Position numbers and translations under genes: made by a program. A model generated the notes under the pieces. It did not search any database, was not told the origin of the DNA, and saw only the letters and a program-made list of their open reading frames with translations. A stretch of DNA of 64,000 nucleotides from Deltaproteobacteria bacterium (GTDB taxonomy: Bacteria; Myxococcota_A; UBA796; GCA-2862545): positions 186,001 through 250,000 of the forward strand of contig SBGP01000106.1 in NCBI GenBank assembly GCA_006226595.1, written 5' to 3'. Below, in pieces: positions 1-9,181 of the stretch (position 1 is the stretch's first letter; every line of letters starts with the position of its first letter).

Positions 1-802
1 CCAGCTGCGGGCCGTCGGTGACGGTGTACTCGCAGTTGTCGCGCCACACCTCGCGGGAGTGGGGCTCGCCGTCGACGGTGTAGGTGTGGTTGAGGGCGCA
101 GAATTCGGCGCAGTTGTCGTTCCCGCCGAAGCCGTGGCCGGTGATGAACGAGCGCAGCTCCCAGTGGTTCGCGCCGGACAGGGTCACGGGCTCACCGCCG
201 AAGCGCTCGTCGATCGCGGCCGGATCGCCGGAGTTGAACGAGGTGTGGCCCCACACCGGGACCACCGCGACCGGCTCGGGCGTCGGCGCCGGACCACCGA
301 TGAACTCGAAGTCGGCGGTGTACAGCCAGCCGGCACCGTCCGTGTGGCCCTCGGTCACCCAGGTGTCGATGAACACGCGCAGGGTGCGGTCGCCCCGGAG
401 CAGGGGCCCGTAGGCCGTGAGGTCCGCGGTCCACCCGAACGAGGTCTTGTAGGCGGTGACGAAGCGGTCGATCTCGATCTCGACCTCGTTCTCGGTGCCC
501 GCGTTCTCGACCACGCGCAGGCTGCCGTAGCGATCCCAGTCGTCACAGCCGCCGGCGACCTCGGGGCAGTCGAGGCGGAAGTGCCCGAGGATCTGCAGGT
601 AGGTCTCACTGCCGTCCGGGAAGGCGACATCGACGTCGACGCTGCGTCGGTTCTCTTCGCCGAAGTGCACCCACTCCCGGGCGAAACCCGAGATCGTGTG
701 GGTCGTGCCCGCGGGACGCGTCGGACCGGTGTCCTCTACGGTGCCGCACGCGGCGAGCAGGGTGAGCGCGAGGGTCAGCGGACGAAGGATCGAGTGCGTC
801 AT
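1..802 (-). CDS. PNGase F-like secreted lipoprotein (3' end outside window)
   Basis: Reads 5'->3' from 802 and is still open at base 1, so only the first ~267 residues are seen. The signal peptide ends in a lipobox (LLAAC, Cys19). The rest resembles peptide-N4-(N-acetyl-beta-glucosaminyl)asparagine amidase F, which removes N-glycans from glycoproteins. Recognisable blocks are CDDWDRY (residues 86-92; Asp90 matches catalytic Asp60 of PNGase F), FIDTW (144-148), a VVPV strand at the junction of the two jelly-roll domains (180-183) and CAEFC (231-235; Glu233 matches Glu206). The third catalytic residue, Glu118 in the family, is Asp146 here, so activity may be altered. Last gene of an operon with comF (33 bp upstream) and a secreted repeat protein. 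The family call rests on motif memory, not on an alignment. Confidence 0.72.
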   Translation of the reverse strand, partial: MTHSILRPLTLALTLLAACGTVEDTGPTRPAGTTHTISGFAREWVHFGEENRRSVDVDVAFPDGSETYLQILGHFRLDCPEVAGGCDDWDRYGSLRVVENAGTENEVEIEIDRFVTAYKTSFGWTADLTAYGPLLRGDRTLRVFIDTWVTEGHTDGAGWLYTADFEFIGGPAPTPEPVAVVPVWGHTSFNSGDPAAIDERFGGEPVTLSGANHWELRSFITGHGFGGNDNCAEFCALNHTYTVDGEPHSREVWRDNCEYTVTDGPQL

Positions 803-835
803 GCGGCGCGATGTACAGGATCGAAGGGGCCGGGG

Positions 836-1444
836 TCAACCGTCTTCGCGAAGGGTGGCGCACGCGAAGGCTGCGAACACTTCCGAGGCGCCGGCTCCGA
901 GCAGCTCCCGAGCGCACGCGGAGGCGGTCGCGCCGGTGGTGCGCACGTCGTCGACGAGCAGCACACGACCGGAGATGGGCTTGTGGGCGCGCAGCTTGCC
1001 TGCGAGGGCGCTGCGCCGATCACGCGTGGACAGCGTCGCCTGGCGTCGACCGCGCCGCGCCGAGAGCACGTGGTGGAACACGGGCACGCCGAGCTCGGCC
1101 CCCAGCGCGTTCGCGAGCAAGCTGGAGGTCGCGAAGCCGCGGATCAGCCGCCTCGTCCACGGGGAGGGCACCGGGACGATCGCATCGACCTGGGGCACCG
1201 CGGCGGCGAGCACCGGAGCGACCGCCTGGGCGACGGCCTTCACGAGGGCTCGGTCGCGCGCCCCCTTGGCGGCGAGCACTGCGCGTCCCACGCCGCTGTC
1301 GTAGCGGGCGCTGGCCACGCTGCCGGCGAGCATCTCGGCGGGCTCGAGCACGAGCGCTTCGCGGGGCGTACACGCCGAGCACAGGCGGCGGTCCCCCTCG
1401 GCACCGCAGCCCGCGCACGGAATCGGCCACACCCCGCTGAGCAT
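836..1444 (-). CDS. ComF family phosphoribosyltransferase-like protein
   Basis: 202-residue protein of the ComF/GntX type. An N-terminal zinc-ribbon (CAGCG ... CSAC, residues ~10-28) is followed by a PRTase fold with IVPVPSPWTRRLIRGF and the PRPP-loop motif LLVDDVRTTGATA near the C-terminus. ComF proteins are associated with competence DNA uptake, but many homologues outside Firmicutes have no proven role. The ATG overlaps the stop of the upstream gene (TGATG, 1442-1446), which implies translational coupling. The next gene downstream is the PNGase F-like lipoprotein, an unusual partner, so the operon does not clarify the function. Confidence 0.85.
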   Translation of the reverse strand: MLSGVWPIPCAGCGAEGDRRLCSACTPREALVLEPAEMLAGSVASARYDSGVGRAVLAAKGARDRALVKAVAQAVAPVLAAAVPQVDAIVPVPSPWTRRLIRGFATSSLLANALGAELGVPVFHHVLSARRGRRQATLSTRDRRSALAGKLRAHKPISGRVLLVDDVRTTGATASACARELLGAGASEVFAAFACATLREDG

Positions 1445-2580
1445 CAGAGCGGCAGGGCGTCGTACTCGGCGGTGACCACCTTCGTGGTCGCATCCACCGA
1501 GCCGCGGAGGGTCTCGGCGGTGGAGCGAATCCACGCGTCGCGGCTCACGGCGTCGGCGAACGGCTCGTCGGGGAAGCCGTAGCGCACCTCGCCCGTGCCC
1601 TTGCAGGTCTTGCTCGGATCGAGCTCCCAGTTGAGCTGCAGGGTGGTGGACAGCAGGCCCTCGAGCTGGTCGGGCCAGGCCACGCCGGTCACGGGCGCGG
1701 TGTGGATGTGCACCCGCTTCTTGCCGTTCTTGCAGGTGATGTCCTCGACGGCGACCGCCGCGTAGCTGTAGCCGTTGGACTCGAGGCGCTCGGGCCAGCG
1801 CCAGCGCACCGCCTCGTCGGCGGCGGGCTCGTCGCCCAGCGCGACCAGCGTGTCGCGCGCCTTCTCGACCGCCAGCGGCGGCAGCTTCGGGCCGACGTCC
1901 TTGATCGCGGCCACGGCGGCGGCGGCATCCTTCGGGTCGGCCTCCGGGTCGCCGACGCGCGCAGCATCCGCGAAGAAGCCGATGACGTCGACCAGATCGG
2001 CCTCGCTGTCGAGCGAAGCGGTGAGCTCGCGCAGGGAGTTCATCGCCGCCGGGCCCGCGGCGCGGGCGTAGGTCTCGATCAGGCTCATCCACTGGGTGCG
2101 CACCAGGCGTTCCTGCACCGCCGGGTCCTTCATCGACTCGGAGAGCAGCGCGAGGCTGCCTTCGCTGCGGCAGGTCGCGAGGGCGCGGTACCAGCCACCG
2201 TCCCAGAACGCGTCGGGGTTCACGCCGCGCGTGGACACGAAGAACTCGGTGACGCCGGGCTCGTCGCAGTGGTCCGCGAGGTAGCCCAGCGTCTGGGCGC
2301 TCTCGGAGGGGTCGAGGTTCGCGAGGAAGGCCCGGGACGGCTCCTCCCCGCCGAGCTTGAGACCGGCGACAACCGCGGCGTGGGCGCCGTCGTTCTCGAT
2401 CATCTTGCCGAAGGCCTCGTCCATCGCCTTCTTGGCGGCGCCTTCGTCACAGGCGGCGAGCGCCGTGAACTGCTTGCCGATGGCGGCCGGGGAGGCGTCG
2501 GCGAGCTCCTTGGCGAGCGCCTTGGCGTCGCAGTCCTCGGCGTGGGCAGGGGAGAGAAGAAGCGCGAGCAGCGCGATCAT
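1444..2580 (-). CDS. Secreted alpha-helical protein of unknown function
   Basis: 378 residues. A short signal peptide ([14 protein letters not shown]) precedes an Ala/Leu/Asp/Glu-rich helical body to about residue 270, which looks like degenerate HEAT-type repeats. A C-terminal domain of mixed composition follows, with a [12 protein letters not shown] stretch and a second Cys in a SKTCKG context. No family is recognised. The start at 2580 is chosen because CCGGAGGACACGAC lies directly before the ATG and the signal peptide begins there. First gene of a three-gene operon with comF and the PNGase F-like gene, divergent from mdh. Confidence 0.7.
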   Translation of the reverse strand: MIALLALLLSPAHAEDCDAKALAKELADASPAAIGKQFTALAACDEGAAKKAMDEAFGKMIENDGAHAAVVAGLKLGGEEPSRAFLANLDPSESAQTLGYLADHCDEPGVTEFFVSTRGVNPDAFWDGGWYRALATCRSEGSLALLSESMKDPAVQERLVRTQWMSLIETYARAAGPAAMNSLRELTASLDSEADLVDVIGFFADAARVGDPEADPKDAAAAVAAIKDVGPKLPPLAVEKARDTLVALGDEPAADEAVRWRWPERLESNGYSYAAVAVEDITCKNGKKRVHIHTAPVTGVAWPDQLEGLLSTTLQLNWELDPSKTCKGTGEVRYGFPDEPFADAVSRDAWIRSTAETLRGSVDATTKVVTAEYDALPL

Positions 2581-2806
2581 GTCGTGTCCTCCGGAACGGT
2601 GGGGGCGCCAGTGCAACCCCGGTGAGGGCCACCCTATTCGGTTGGGCCTCCGGGTGCGCGATGAACGCGACCATAGCGACGTCGGCGGCGGCCTGGAACG
2701 CCTGCGGGCGAGTTTTTCGGGTTCCTGTCGAGCGGTCGCGAAAACGCCACTCGACCTCCGCCGCCTGCGGGTTAGGCCCAACAGCCACCCCTCAGGAGAG
2801 GCACAC
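2581..2806. promoter_or_regulatory. Divergent upstream region with a long-range inverted repeat
   Basis: Lies between the minus-strand operon (start 2580) and mdh (start 2807). GTTGGGCCT at 2641-2649 is exactly inverted as AGGCCCAAC at 2774-2782. A weaker pair (GGCGAGTTTTTCG against CGCGAAAACGCC) sits between them. A CTCAGGAGAGG ribosome site precedes mdh. No convincing -35/-10 pair was identified. Confidence 0.35.
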
Positions 2807-3790
2807 ATGAGTCCCAAGGCCCCCATCCGCGTGGCAATCACCGGCGCTGCCGGCAACATCGGCTACTCCCTGCTGTGGCGCATCGCGAGCGGCAACTGCT
2901 TCGGTGCCGATCAGCCCATCATCCTGCAGCTCCTCGAGATTCCGCAGGGCATGGACCGCCTCCAGGGCGTGGTGATGGAGCTCGTCGACTCCGCCTTCCC
3001 GCTCGTGCACGACATCGTCGCGACCGACGACGCCAAGGTCGCCTTCGACGGCGTCAACCAGGCCTTCCTCGTCGGTAGCCGCCCCCGTGGTCCGGGCATG
3101 GACCGCAGCGACCTCGTCGCCGCCAACGGCCCGATCTTCGTGGGTCAGGGCCAGGCGCTCAACGCCGTGGCCGCGGACGACGTGCGCATCATCGTCGTCG
3201 GCAACCCCTGCAACACCAACGCCCTCATCGCCCAGCGCAACGCCCCGGACATCCCGGCCGAGCGCTTCACCGCGATGACCCGTCTCGACCACAACCGCGC
3301 CATCGGTCAGCTCGCCCTCAAGGGCGGCGCGACCCCCGCGGACGTCGAGGGCGTGATCGTGTGGGGCAACCACTCGAACACGATGTACCCCGACGTCTCC
3401 AAGGCGACGGTCAAGGGCGCCTCGGTCGTCGACACCTTCGATGCCGACTGGCTCGCCAGCGAGTTCCACAACACCGTGGCCACTCGCGGCGGCGCCATCA
3501 TCAAGGCCCGCGGCGCGTCGAGCGCGGCGAGCGCGGCGAACGCGGCCCTCGACCACATGCGCGACTGGTGGACCGGCACCAACGGCAAGCCCGTGTCCAT
3601 GGCCGTCCCGAGCAAGGGCTGGTACGACATCCCGGAGGGCCTGATGTACTCGGTGCCCACCATCTGCCACGCCGACGGCACCCTCGAGGTGATCACCGAC
3701 TGGGAGCTCGACGACGCGGCCAAGGCCAAGGTCAAGGCTTCGGCCGACGAGCTGCTCAAGGAGAAGGCGGCGGTCGCCGACCTCGTCTGA
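2807..3790 (+). CDS. mdh: Malate dehydrogenase
   Basis: 327 residues; interconverts malate and oxaloacetate with NAD(H) in the TCA cycle, in the cytoplasm. Visible are the nucleotide-binding loop GAAGNIGY (residues ~13-20), the mobile substrate loop [10 protein letters not shown] with its arginines, [19 protein letters not shown] and the catalytic-histidine region [11 protein letters not shown]. The layout matches the ~325-residue LDH-like MDH group seen in many proteobacteria and actinobacteria. The loop has SRPRG where ARPRG is more usual. The start is set by an AGGAGAGG ribosome site 7 bp upstream. A 13-bp hairpin follows the gene. Confidence 0.95.
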   Translation: MSPKAPIRVAITGAAGNIGYSLLWRIASGNCFGADQPIILQLLEIPQGMDRLQGVVMELVDSAFPLVHDIVATDDAKVAFDGVNQAFLVGSRPRGPGMDRSDLVAANGPIFVGQGQALNAVAADDVRIIVVGNPCNTNALIAQRNAPDIPAERFTAMTRLDHNRAIGQLALKGGATPADVEGVIVWGNHSNTMYPDVSKATVKGASVVDTFDADWLASEFHNTVATRGGAIIKARGASSAASAANAALDHMRDWWTGTNGKPVSMAVPSKGWYDIPEGLMYSVPTICHADGTLEVITDWELDDAAKAKVKASADELLKEKAAVADLV

Positions 3791-3808
3791 TCCACGGCAT
3801 CGAATCGG

Positions 3809-3839
3809 GGCCGGGCTTCCGCATGTCGGAGGTCCGGCC
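3809..3839 (+). terminator. Strong hairpin downstream of mdh
   Basis: A 13-bp stem (GGCCGGGCTTCCG with CGGAGGTCCGGCC, two G-T pairs) closes a CATGT loop 18 bases after the mdh stop. No T-run follows, so termination would depend on the stem alone or the hairpin could protect the mRNA end. Confidence 0.55.
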
Positions 3840-3906
3840 TCGTCGCGTCTGGGCGCGATCGCCCCTCCGCGCCCCGCGATCGCTGCACGAGGCGGGTCGA
3901 TCGGGG

Positions 3907-3930
3907 GATGCACCGCGACATTTGTGCATC
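3907..3930. promoter_or_regulatory. Dyad site, candidate enhancer for the sigma-54 promoter
   Basis: Perfect inverted repeat GATGCAC-N10-GTGCATC, centred about 130 bp upstream of the -24/-12 promoter at 4040. That is the usual distance for a bacterial enhancer-binding protein site. The symmetry is seen directly; the role is inferred. Confidence 0.45.
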
Positions 3931-4039
3931 GGCCGGATCGGGTGATGCCGATCCCACCTGGTGCGGTATTTTTGTCCCACCGACCGGAAGCCGCCGCGGG
4001 ATCGGGCGCTTGACGCGGCTCTGACGCTCTGCCACACTC

Positions 4040-4055
4040 TGGCACGTGGTTTGCT
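4040..4055 (+). promoter_or_regulatory. Sigma-54 (-24/-12) promoter
   Basis: TGGCAC-GTGGT-TTGCT is an exact match to the TGGCAC-N5-TTGCW consensus, in a gene-free stretch 125 bp upstream of the VWA lipoprotein start. Transcription from it would require RpoN and an enhancer-binding activator. Confidence 0.8.
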
Positions 4056-4179
4056 CAAGGGGCGGCGTCGAGGAGCGCTGTGCCGCTCCGTGGCCGTCAT
4101 GGTCGCAGCTTCCGGTATCGGGTGCCAGTCATGACGGTGTAAGCTTCTCCAACCAAGCGTTCGCGCTGCGGGGGTCCCA

Positions 4180-5760
4180 ATGAATCGCTTTACAGTCGCA
4201 CTGTTCGGCGCCGCTATGCTCGCGGGTTGCCAGGACAACGGCCTCTCCGAGCTGGAGAACATCAACCTGGGCGCCGCCCCGGTGATCGAGGTTCGCCCGT
4301 TGGCGCTCGACTTCGGCACCGTCGAGGACAACGGCCAGGAGATCCGGCAGTTCGTGGTCACCAACATCGGTGATGCCACGCTTCACGTCGACAGCATCGA
4401 CCTCGTGGCCGACGCCGGGTTCACGATCCTCACCGAGGAGCTGAACTTCACGCTCGAGCCCATCGACGAGTACCCGGATGCGGTCAAGGTCGTCGACGTG
4501 GCGTTCACGCCGGTCAACGACGACGTCGCCACCGGACAGGCCCTCGTCAACTCCGATGACGAGGTCAACTCGCAGGTGTCGGTGAGCCTCACCGGCTCCT
4601 CCTCGGCGCCGTGGCTGACCATCTCGCCGGATCCGCACGACTTCGGCACCCAGTACGTCGGCATCGAGTGCCTCGAGTCGCAGGTCATCACCCTGACCAA
4701 CGAGGGCCTCGAGGATCTCGTGATCAGCGGCATCGCGCACAACGACGCGTCCGGCCTGATCTCGATGACCCAGAGCCCGACCCTGCCGCTCACCCTGGCC
4801 CCCGGCCAGGCGAGCACCGTCACGGTCGAGTTCGATGCCTTCCAGTCGGGCAACGCCGAGGGCACCCTCGAGGTGACCTCCAACGACCCGCGCGGCATCG
4901 TCAGCGCCATGCAGTACGCGGACACGCAGTACGCGCTGACCACCACCGACACGTTCACGCAGCCCACCGAGGTCCCGGTCGACATCCTGTTCGCCATCGA
5001 CCAGTCCTGCTCGATGGACGATCGCCTCGCGAACCTGCAGGCCAACTTCGACACCTTCATCAACACGATCTCCGGCGTGACCAACGACTGGCGCATCGGT
5101 GTGTCGACGCTGGCTGGCGGCTGCTTCAACAACAACTCGGGTAGCGGCAGCCTCTGGATCGACCAGAACACGCCGAACTACGCGGGCGTGTTCAACTGGG
5201 CCGTCGTCGAGGGCTACGAGACGACCAACAGCGAGAAGCTGTTCACCCAGGCGATCGACAGCCTCACCGCGGGCTGCAACGCCGGCTTCATGCGCAACGG
5301 CGCTCTCCTCCACGTGGTTCTCGTCTCCGACGAGGCCGAGCAGGGCACCATCTCGCCGTCGAGCTTCGTGAGCCAGGTCGAGACGCTCAAGGGCACCTCC
5401 AGCCTGGTCAAGGTCTCGGGCATCGTCTGCCCCGAGCCGCGCTGCAACACCATCTACACCCCGGATACCGCGGTCGGCTACGCCGAGGCGATCACCCTGG
5501 GCGGCGGCGTGCGGCTCAACATCATGAGCAACAGCTGGGGCCAGCAGGTCGAGGACCTCGCCTCCGCGAGCCTCACCGGCATCGGTCGCTACGAGCTGAC
5601 CCAGACGGCTGACCCGAACGCCACCGAGGTGCTCGTCAACGGCCAGACCTGGACCGGCTGGTACTACGACTCGAACACGAACAGCATCGTGTTCACCGAC
5701 ACCCCGCCGGCTGGCGCGACCATCACCGTGAACTACGGCGTCGCGATCAACTGCAACTAG
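4180..5760 (+). CDS. VWA-domain lipoprotein with choice-of-anchor/ASH domains
   Basis: 526 residues. Signal peptide with lipobox LAGC (Cys17). Two Ig-like choice-of-anchor D (ASH-type) domains follow, marked by the phrases LDFGTVEDNG and HDFGTQYVG with VTNIGDATL and LTNEGLEDL. A von Willebrand factor A domain then starts at about residue 265 with the metal-ion motif DQSCS (DxSxS). The tail is Thr/Asn-rich. Surface adhesion or binding is the usual role of this architecture; no enzymatic motif is seen. Expression is probably sigma-54 dependent (promoter at 4040, dyad at 3907). Followed by a bidirectional hairpin. Confidence 0.85.
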   Translation: MNRFTVALFGAAMLAGCQDNGLSELENINLGAAPVIEVRPLALDFGTVEDNGQEIRQFVVTNIGDATLHVDSIDLVADAGFTILTEELNFTLEPIDEYPDAVKVVDVAFTPVNDDVATGQALVNSDDEVNSQVSVSLTGSSSAPWLTISPDPHDFGTQYVGIECLESQVITLTNEGLEDLVISGIAHNDASGLISMTQSPTLPLTLAPGQASTVTVEFDAFQSGNAEGTLEVTSNDPRGIVSAMQYADTQYALTTTDTFTQPTEVPVDILFAIDQSCSMDDRLANLQANFDTFINTISGVTNDWRIGVSTLAGGCFNNNSGSGSLWIDQNTPNYAGVFNWAVVEGYETTNSEKLFTQAIDSLTAGCNAGFMRNGALLHVVLVSDEAEQGTISPSSFVSQVETLKGTSSLVKVSGIVCPEPRCNTIYTPDTAVGYAEAITLGGGVRLNIMSNSWGQQVEDLASASLTGIGRYELTQTADPNATEVLVNGQTWTGWYYDSNTNSIVFTDTPPAGATITVNYGVAINCN

Positions 5761-5780
5761 CCTGACCTTCTCGGTCGAGC

Positions 5781-5810
5781 AGAGCCCCGCCGGTCCGCCG
5801 GTGGGGCTCT
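5781..5810. terminator. Bidirectional hairpin terminator between convergent genes
   Basis: A 13-bp stem (AGAGCCCCGCCGG with CCGGTGGGGCTCT, one G-T pair) and a TCCG loop, placed 20 bp after the VWA gene stop and 13 bp before the stop of the convergent threonine aldolase gene. It can serve both strands. Confidence 0.7.
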
Positions 5811-5823
5811 CTTGCGTCTGGGC

Positions 5824-6831
5824 TCAGCGAGCGAGCGCGCCGAAGGCGTCGATCGTGCGGGCGATGCCCCCGTCGTCGACGTCGAGGTGGGTGACGAGAC
5901 GCAGCGAGTCCGCGGCCACCGCGATGCAGCGCACCCCGTGCTCGGCGAGCGCTTCCTGGGCTGCCGCGGCGTTCGGAAGGCTCACGTAGACGATGTTGGT
6001 CTCGGGGGCGCGCACGGTGAACCCGTGGCCCTCGATGCCTTCGGCGAGCATCCGCGCGCGGCGATGGTCGTCGGCGAGGCGGTGTACGTGGTGCTCGAGG
6101 GCGTACAGGCCGGCCGCCGCGAGGATGCCGGCCTGGCGCATGCCTCCGCCCATCATCTTGCGGATGCGGCGGGCGCGGGCCATGTCCGCGGCGCTGCCGA
6201 CGAGCAGGGAGCCCACCGGAGCGCCGAGTCCCTTGGACAGGCAGAAGCACGCGGTGTCGAAGCCCTCGAGGCGACGGTGCAGGGCGATGCCCGATGCGAC
6301 CACGGCGTTGAACACGCGGGCGCCGTCGAGGTGTGTCTTCAGGCCGAGCTCGGCGGCGGTCGCGGTGAGCGCTGCGAGACGGGCCTTCGGGTACACGCCA
6401 CCGCCACCGCGGTTCGTGGTGTCCTCGACGCACAGCAGCGTAGCCGGCGCGAAGTGCACGTTCTCGGGGCGAATCGCGGAGCGCACGTGCTCGGCGGTGA
6501 GCAGCCCGTCCTCGGTGACGATCAGCCGGGTCTGCACGCCCGAGATCGCCGCGGCCGCACCGGCCTCGTAGTTGTACGGGTGGGCCTTGGCCTCCATGAG
6601 GATCTCGTCACCGGGCTGCGTGTGCAGGCGGATCGCGATCTGGTTGGCCATGGTGCCGGAGGTGACGAACAGCGCCGCCTCCTTGCCCGCGAGCTCGGCG
6701 GCCTTCGCCTCGAGCGCGTTGACGGTGGGGTCGTCGCCGAACACGTCGTCGCCGACCTCGGCGTGGGCCATGGCGTGGCGCATGGCGGCGGTGGGCTTGG
6801 TGACGGTGTCCGAGCGAAGGTCGACGACCAT
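5824..6831 (-). CDS. ltaE: Low-specificity L-threonine aldolase
   Basis: 335 residues; PLP-dependent fold-type I enzyme cleaving L-threonine or L-allo-threonine to glycine and acetaldehyde. Diagnostic segments are [12 protein letters not shown] at the N-terminus, VFGDDPTVN, the substrate region [20 protein letters not shown] (PLP-binding Asp) and the Schiff-base lysine motif [12 protein letters not shown] near residue 195. The ATG at 6831 is chosen because GGGAGGACCC precedes it and the family begins with this VDLRSDT block. It lies 48 bp downstream of a LysR gene in the same direction and may be co-transcribed. Confidence 0.93.
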   Translation of the reverse strand: MVVDLRSDTVTKPTAAMRHAMAHAEVGDDVFGDDPTVNALEAKAAELAGKEAALFVTSGTMANQIAIRLHTQPGDEILMEAKAHPYNYEAGAAAAISGVQTRLIVTEDGLLTAEHVRSAIRPENVHFAPATLLCVEDTTNRGGGGVYPKARLAALTATAAELGLKTHLDGARVFNAVVASGIALHRRLEGFDTACFCLSKGLGAPVGSLLVGSAADMARARRIRKMMGGGMRQAGILAAAGLYALEHHVHRLADDHRRARMLAEGIEGHGFTVRAPETNIVYVSLPNAAAAQEALAEHGVRCIAVAADSLRLVTHLDVDDGGIARTIDAFGALAR

Positions 6832-6879
6832 GGGTCCTCCCGAGAGGCGTTGCATCGCACGGGCGGCCGCCCGGCGCAA

Positions 6880-7770
6880 TCAGCGCCAGTGTGCGGCGAC
6901 ATAGTCCAGGAACGCCCGGCGTCTCGGGTGGGGCAGGCTGCTCACCGGCCACAGCAGCGACAGGGTTGCGGCGGGCAGCTCCCACTCTTCGAGCACGGGC
7001 ACGAGGTCCCCGCGGGCGACGTGGCGGGACGCGATGTAGCGAGGGACCGGGGCGATGCCGGTGTCGCGAGCGGCCATGTACGGCAGGAAGGTGATGCTGC
7101 TCGCGCGCAGGCAGGCGTGGAGCTGCAGGCGCTCGACCGTGCCGCTGTCGCGGTGCGTGAGCTCGAAGGCGTACGCGCCCGAGAACGGCGCGAGGATGGC
7201 GTGATCGCCGAGGTCCGCGGGGCACGCCGGCGCGCCGCGCTGCGCAAGATAGCGGGCCGAGGCGTACAGCCCGACGGCGAGCCGGCCGAGACTGCGCGCC
7301 TTGAGCGAGGCCGTGTCCTCGAGCGGGTTCATGTGCCCGCGGAACGCGAAGTCGAAGCGCTCGGCGACGAGGTCCACCTTGCGATCCGAGAGGTCCACGA
7401 ACAGCTCGACCCCCGGGTGGGCCTGGCGAAAGCCGGCGAGGAGATCGAGGAGCTCGTCGGAGAGGCCGATGTCCTGCGGCAACGTCATCCGAAGCTCGCC
7501 GGCGACGTCGTCATGGGCGTCGTGGACCTCACGGGCCGCCCGCTGCAGGTCGCGCACCGCCGAGGCCGAGCGCTCGTACAGGCCGCGTCCCACGTCGGTG
7601 AGCTCGAACAGGCGCGAGTGGCGGCGGATCAGCTCCTCGCCGAGATCGGCCTCCAACCGGGCCACGCGACGACTGACCGTGGACTTGGGCACGCCAAGCA
7701 CGTCGGCCGCGCCCACGAGCGTGCCCGCCTCGACCGCCTCGACGAAGGTCGCGATGTCTTCCAGACGCAT
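6880..7770 (-). CDS. LysR-family transcriptional regulator
   Basis: 296 residues. An N-terminal winged helix-turn-helix (residues ~1-60, with [34 protein letters not shown]) precedes a periplasmic-binding-like effector domain. It is divergent from a doxX/dioxygenase pair with 96 bp between the start codons. In proteobacteria this regulator type often controls an adjacent oxidoreductase or dioxygenase operon, so regulation of the divergent pair is likely. Confidence 0.9.
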   Translation of the reverse strand: MRLEDIATFVEAVEAGTLVGAADVLGVPKSTVSRRVARLEADLGEELIRRHSRLFELTDVGRGLYERSASAVRDLQRAAREVHDAHDDVAGELRMTLPQDIGLSDELLDLLAGFRQAHPGVELFVDLSDRKVDLVAERFDFAFRGHMNPLEDTASLKARSLGRLAVGLYASARYLAQRGAPACPADLGDHAILAPFSGAYAFELTHRDSGTVERLQLHACLRASSITFLPYMAARDTGIAPVPRYIASRHVARGDLVPVLEEWELPAATLSLLWPVSSLPHPRRRAFLDYVAAHWR

Positions 7771-7866
7771 AGGTTGCCTCCACGCAACGTAGGGTCCATA
7801 TCCTACTGGCTGGTTGCGTCAATGGGTCGGGTTTAGGTTGGAGGCAGACAGAGACCAGGAGGTCCC
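7771..7866. promoter_or_regulatory. LysR/doxX divergent promoter region
   Basis: Contains GTTGC-N6-GCAAC (7773-7788) close to the lysR start and a further GTTGCGTC half-site at 7813-7820. TGCCTCCA near 7776 is inverted as TGGAGGCA near 7839. These are candidate LysR sites. Gene doxX has an AGGAGG ribosome site at its start. Confidence 0.45.
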
Positions 7867-8286
7867 ATGACGACCACGACCGCCACCCGCCCCTCGAACG
7901 CCCTGCACATCGGCCTGTGGGCGGCGCAGGGCCTGCTCGCCCTCGCCTTCCTCGCGGCGGGCTCGATGAAGTTGACCACCCCGAATGCCGAGCTCATCGA
8001 GGCTGGCATGCTCTGGGTCGAGCGCTTCCCGAGCTTCATGCGCTATGTCATCGGCAGCTCCGAGGTGCTCGGCGCCGTCGGCCTCGTGCTTCCCGCCGCC
8101 ACCGGCATCCAGCCCAAGCTCACGCCGCTGGCCGCCGCGGGCCTGACCACCGTGATGCTCCTCGCCACCGCGGACCACGCGATGGCTGGAGAGTTCGGCG
8201 CCCTGCCCGTGAACTTCGTCCTCGGCTCCCTCGCCGCATTCGTGGCCTGGGGCCGCTACACTGCAGCTCCCATCGAGGAGCGCTGA
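7867..8286 (+). CDS. DoxX family membrane protein
   Basis: 139 residues with four predicted membrane helices (around residues 12-35, 58-78, 85-105 and 110-130). It carries the DoxX-like patterns LLALAFLAAGSMKL and IGSSEVLGAVGLVLP. DoxX proteins are small integral membrane proteins, often neighbours of redox enzymes; their biochemical role is poorly defined. An ACCAGGAGGTCCC ribosome site precedes the ATG. The next gene, a dioxygenase, begins one base after the stop, so they are co-translated. Confidence 0.88.
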   Translation: MTTTTATRPSNALHIGLWAAQGLLALAFLAAGSMKLTTPNAELIEAGMLWVERFPSFMRYVIGSSEVLGAVGLVLPAATGIQPKLTPLAAAGLTTVMLLATADHAMAGEFGALPVNFVLGSLAAFVAWGRYTAAPIEER

Positions 8287-8287
8287 G

Positions 8288-9181
8288 TTGGCCCGGAATC
8301 CCACTCGTCGAACCGTCCTCGCTGCCGGCGCCGGAACTGCCGCGCTGGCTGCCATGAACGGCTTTGGAGGAACCATGACTGCCCGTCAGCCCGTCGTGTA
8401 TCTGCCCCACGGAGGCGGCCCCTGGCCCTTCGTCGAGCTCGGCATGCCCAAGCAGGAGCTCGCCGACCTCGCCGGGTACCTGCGCAGCCTCGTCGACCTG
8501 CCGCCCGAGCCGCCCAAGGCCGTGCTGATGATCAGCGCGCACTGGGAGGAGGCCGTGCCGACCGTGATGACCGCCGAGCGTCCGCCGATGCTCTACGACT
8601 ACTACAACTTCCCGCCGGCGGCGTACGAGATCCAGTGGCCCGCTCCGGGCTCTCCGCAGCTGGCCGCCCGCGTCCGCGAGCTGCTCGGCGAGGCCGGCTT
8701 CGACACCGCCGAGAACGCGAGCCGCGGCTTCGACCACGGCGCCTTCGTGCCGCTCAAGGTGATGTACCCGAACGCCGACATCCCCACGGTCCAGCTGTCG
8801 CTGGTCAAGGGACTCGACCCGGCGAAGCACATCGAGCTCGGCCGGGCGCTGGCCCCGCTCCGCGACGAGGGCGTGTACATCCTCGCGAGCGGCATGAGCT
8901 ACCACAACCTGCGCGCGCTGTTCTCGGGCTCCGCTCCTCACAAGGACGCGGCCCGGGCGTTCGACCAGTGGATTCGCGACATCGCGGGTCTCGACCCGGA
9001 CGAGCGCAACGCTCAGCTCGAGGCCTGGCGCAAGGCCCCGGGGGCCATCGCGGCCCATCCACGCGAGGAGCACCTGCTCCCGCTGATGGTCGCGGCGGGT
9101 GCGGCGGGGTCCGATGCGGGCGTGAGTCCGTGGAGTGGCCCGGTGATGGGCTTCCCGGTCTCTGCCGTGCACTTCGGCTAG
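8288..9181 (+). CDS. LigB/4,5-DOPA dioxygenase-type extradiol dioxygenase, probably Tat-exported
   Basis: 297 residues if translation begins at TTG 8288, which gives an N-terminus with a twin-arginine motif (TRRTVLAAGAG, residues 6-16), so the enzyme would be exported folded. An ATG at 8375 behind a perfect GGAGG would give a cytoplasmic form starting MTARQPVVYLPHGGG. Metal and substrate histidines typical of the YgiD/DODA class are seen: HGGGPW (His41), SAHWE (His85), FDHGAFVP (His150) and GMSYHNLR (His206). The family opens catecholic or other aromatic rings. Its stop codon shares CTAG with the convergent gene's stop. Confidence 0.85.
   Translation: MARNPTRRTVLAAGAGTAALAAMNGFGGTMTARQPVVYLPHGGGPWPFVELGMPKQELADLAGYLRSLVDLPPEPPKAVLMISAHWEEAVPTVMTAERPPMLYDYYNFPPAAYEIQWPAPGSPQLAARVRELLGEAGFDTAENASRGFDHGAFVPLKVMYPNADIPTVQLSLVKGLDPAKHIELGRALAPLRDEGVYILASGMSYHNLRALFSGSAPHKDAARAFDQWIRDIAGLDPDERNAQLEAWRKAPGAIAAHPREEHLLPLMVAAGAAGSDAGVSPWSGPVMGFPVSAVHFG

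Noticed and set aside
5812-7836. A 674-codon plus-strand frame opposite ltaE and lysR
   Set aside because: Composition is Arg/Gly/Val-rich nonsense, and both opposing genes have clear family motifs.
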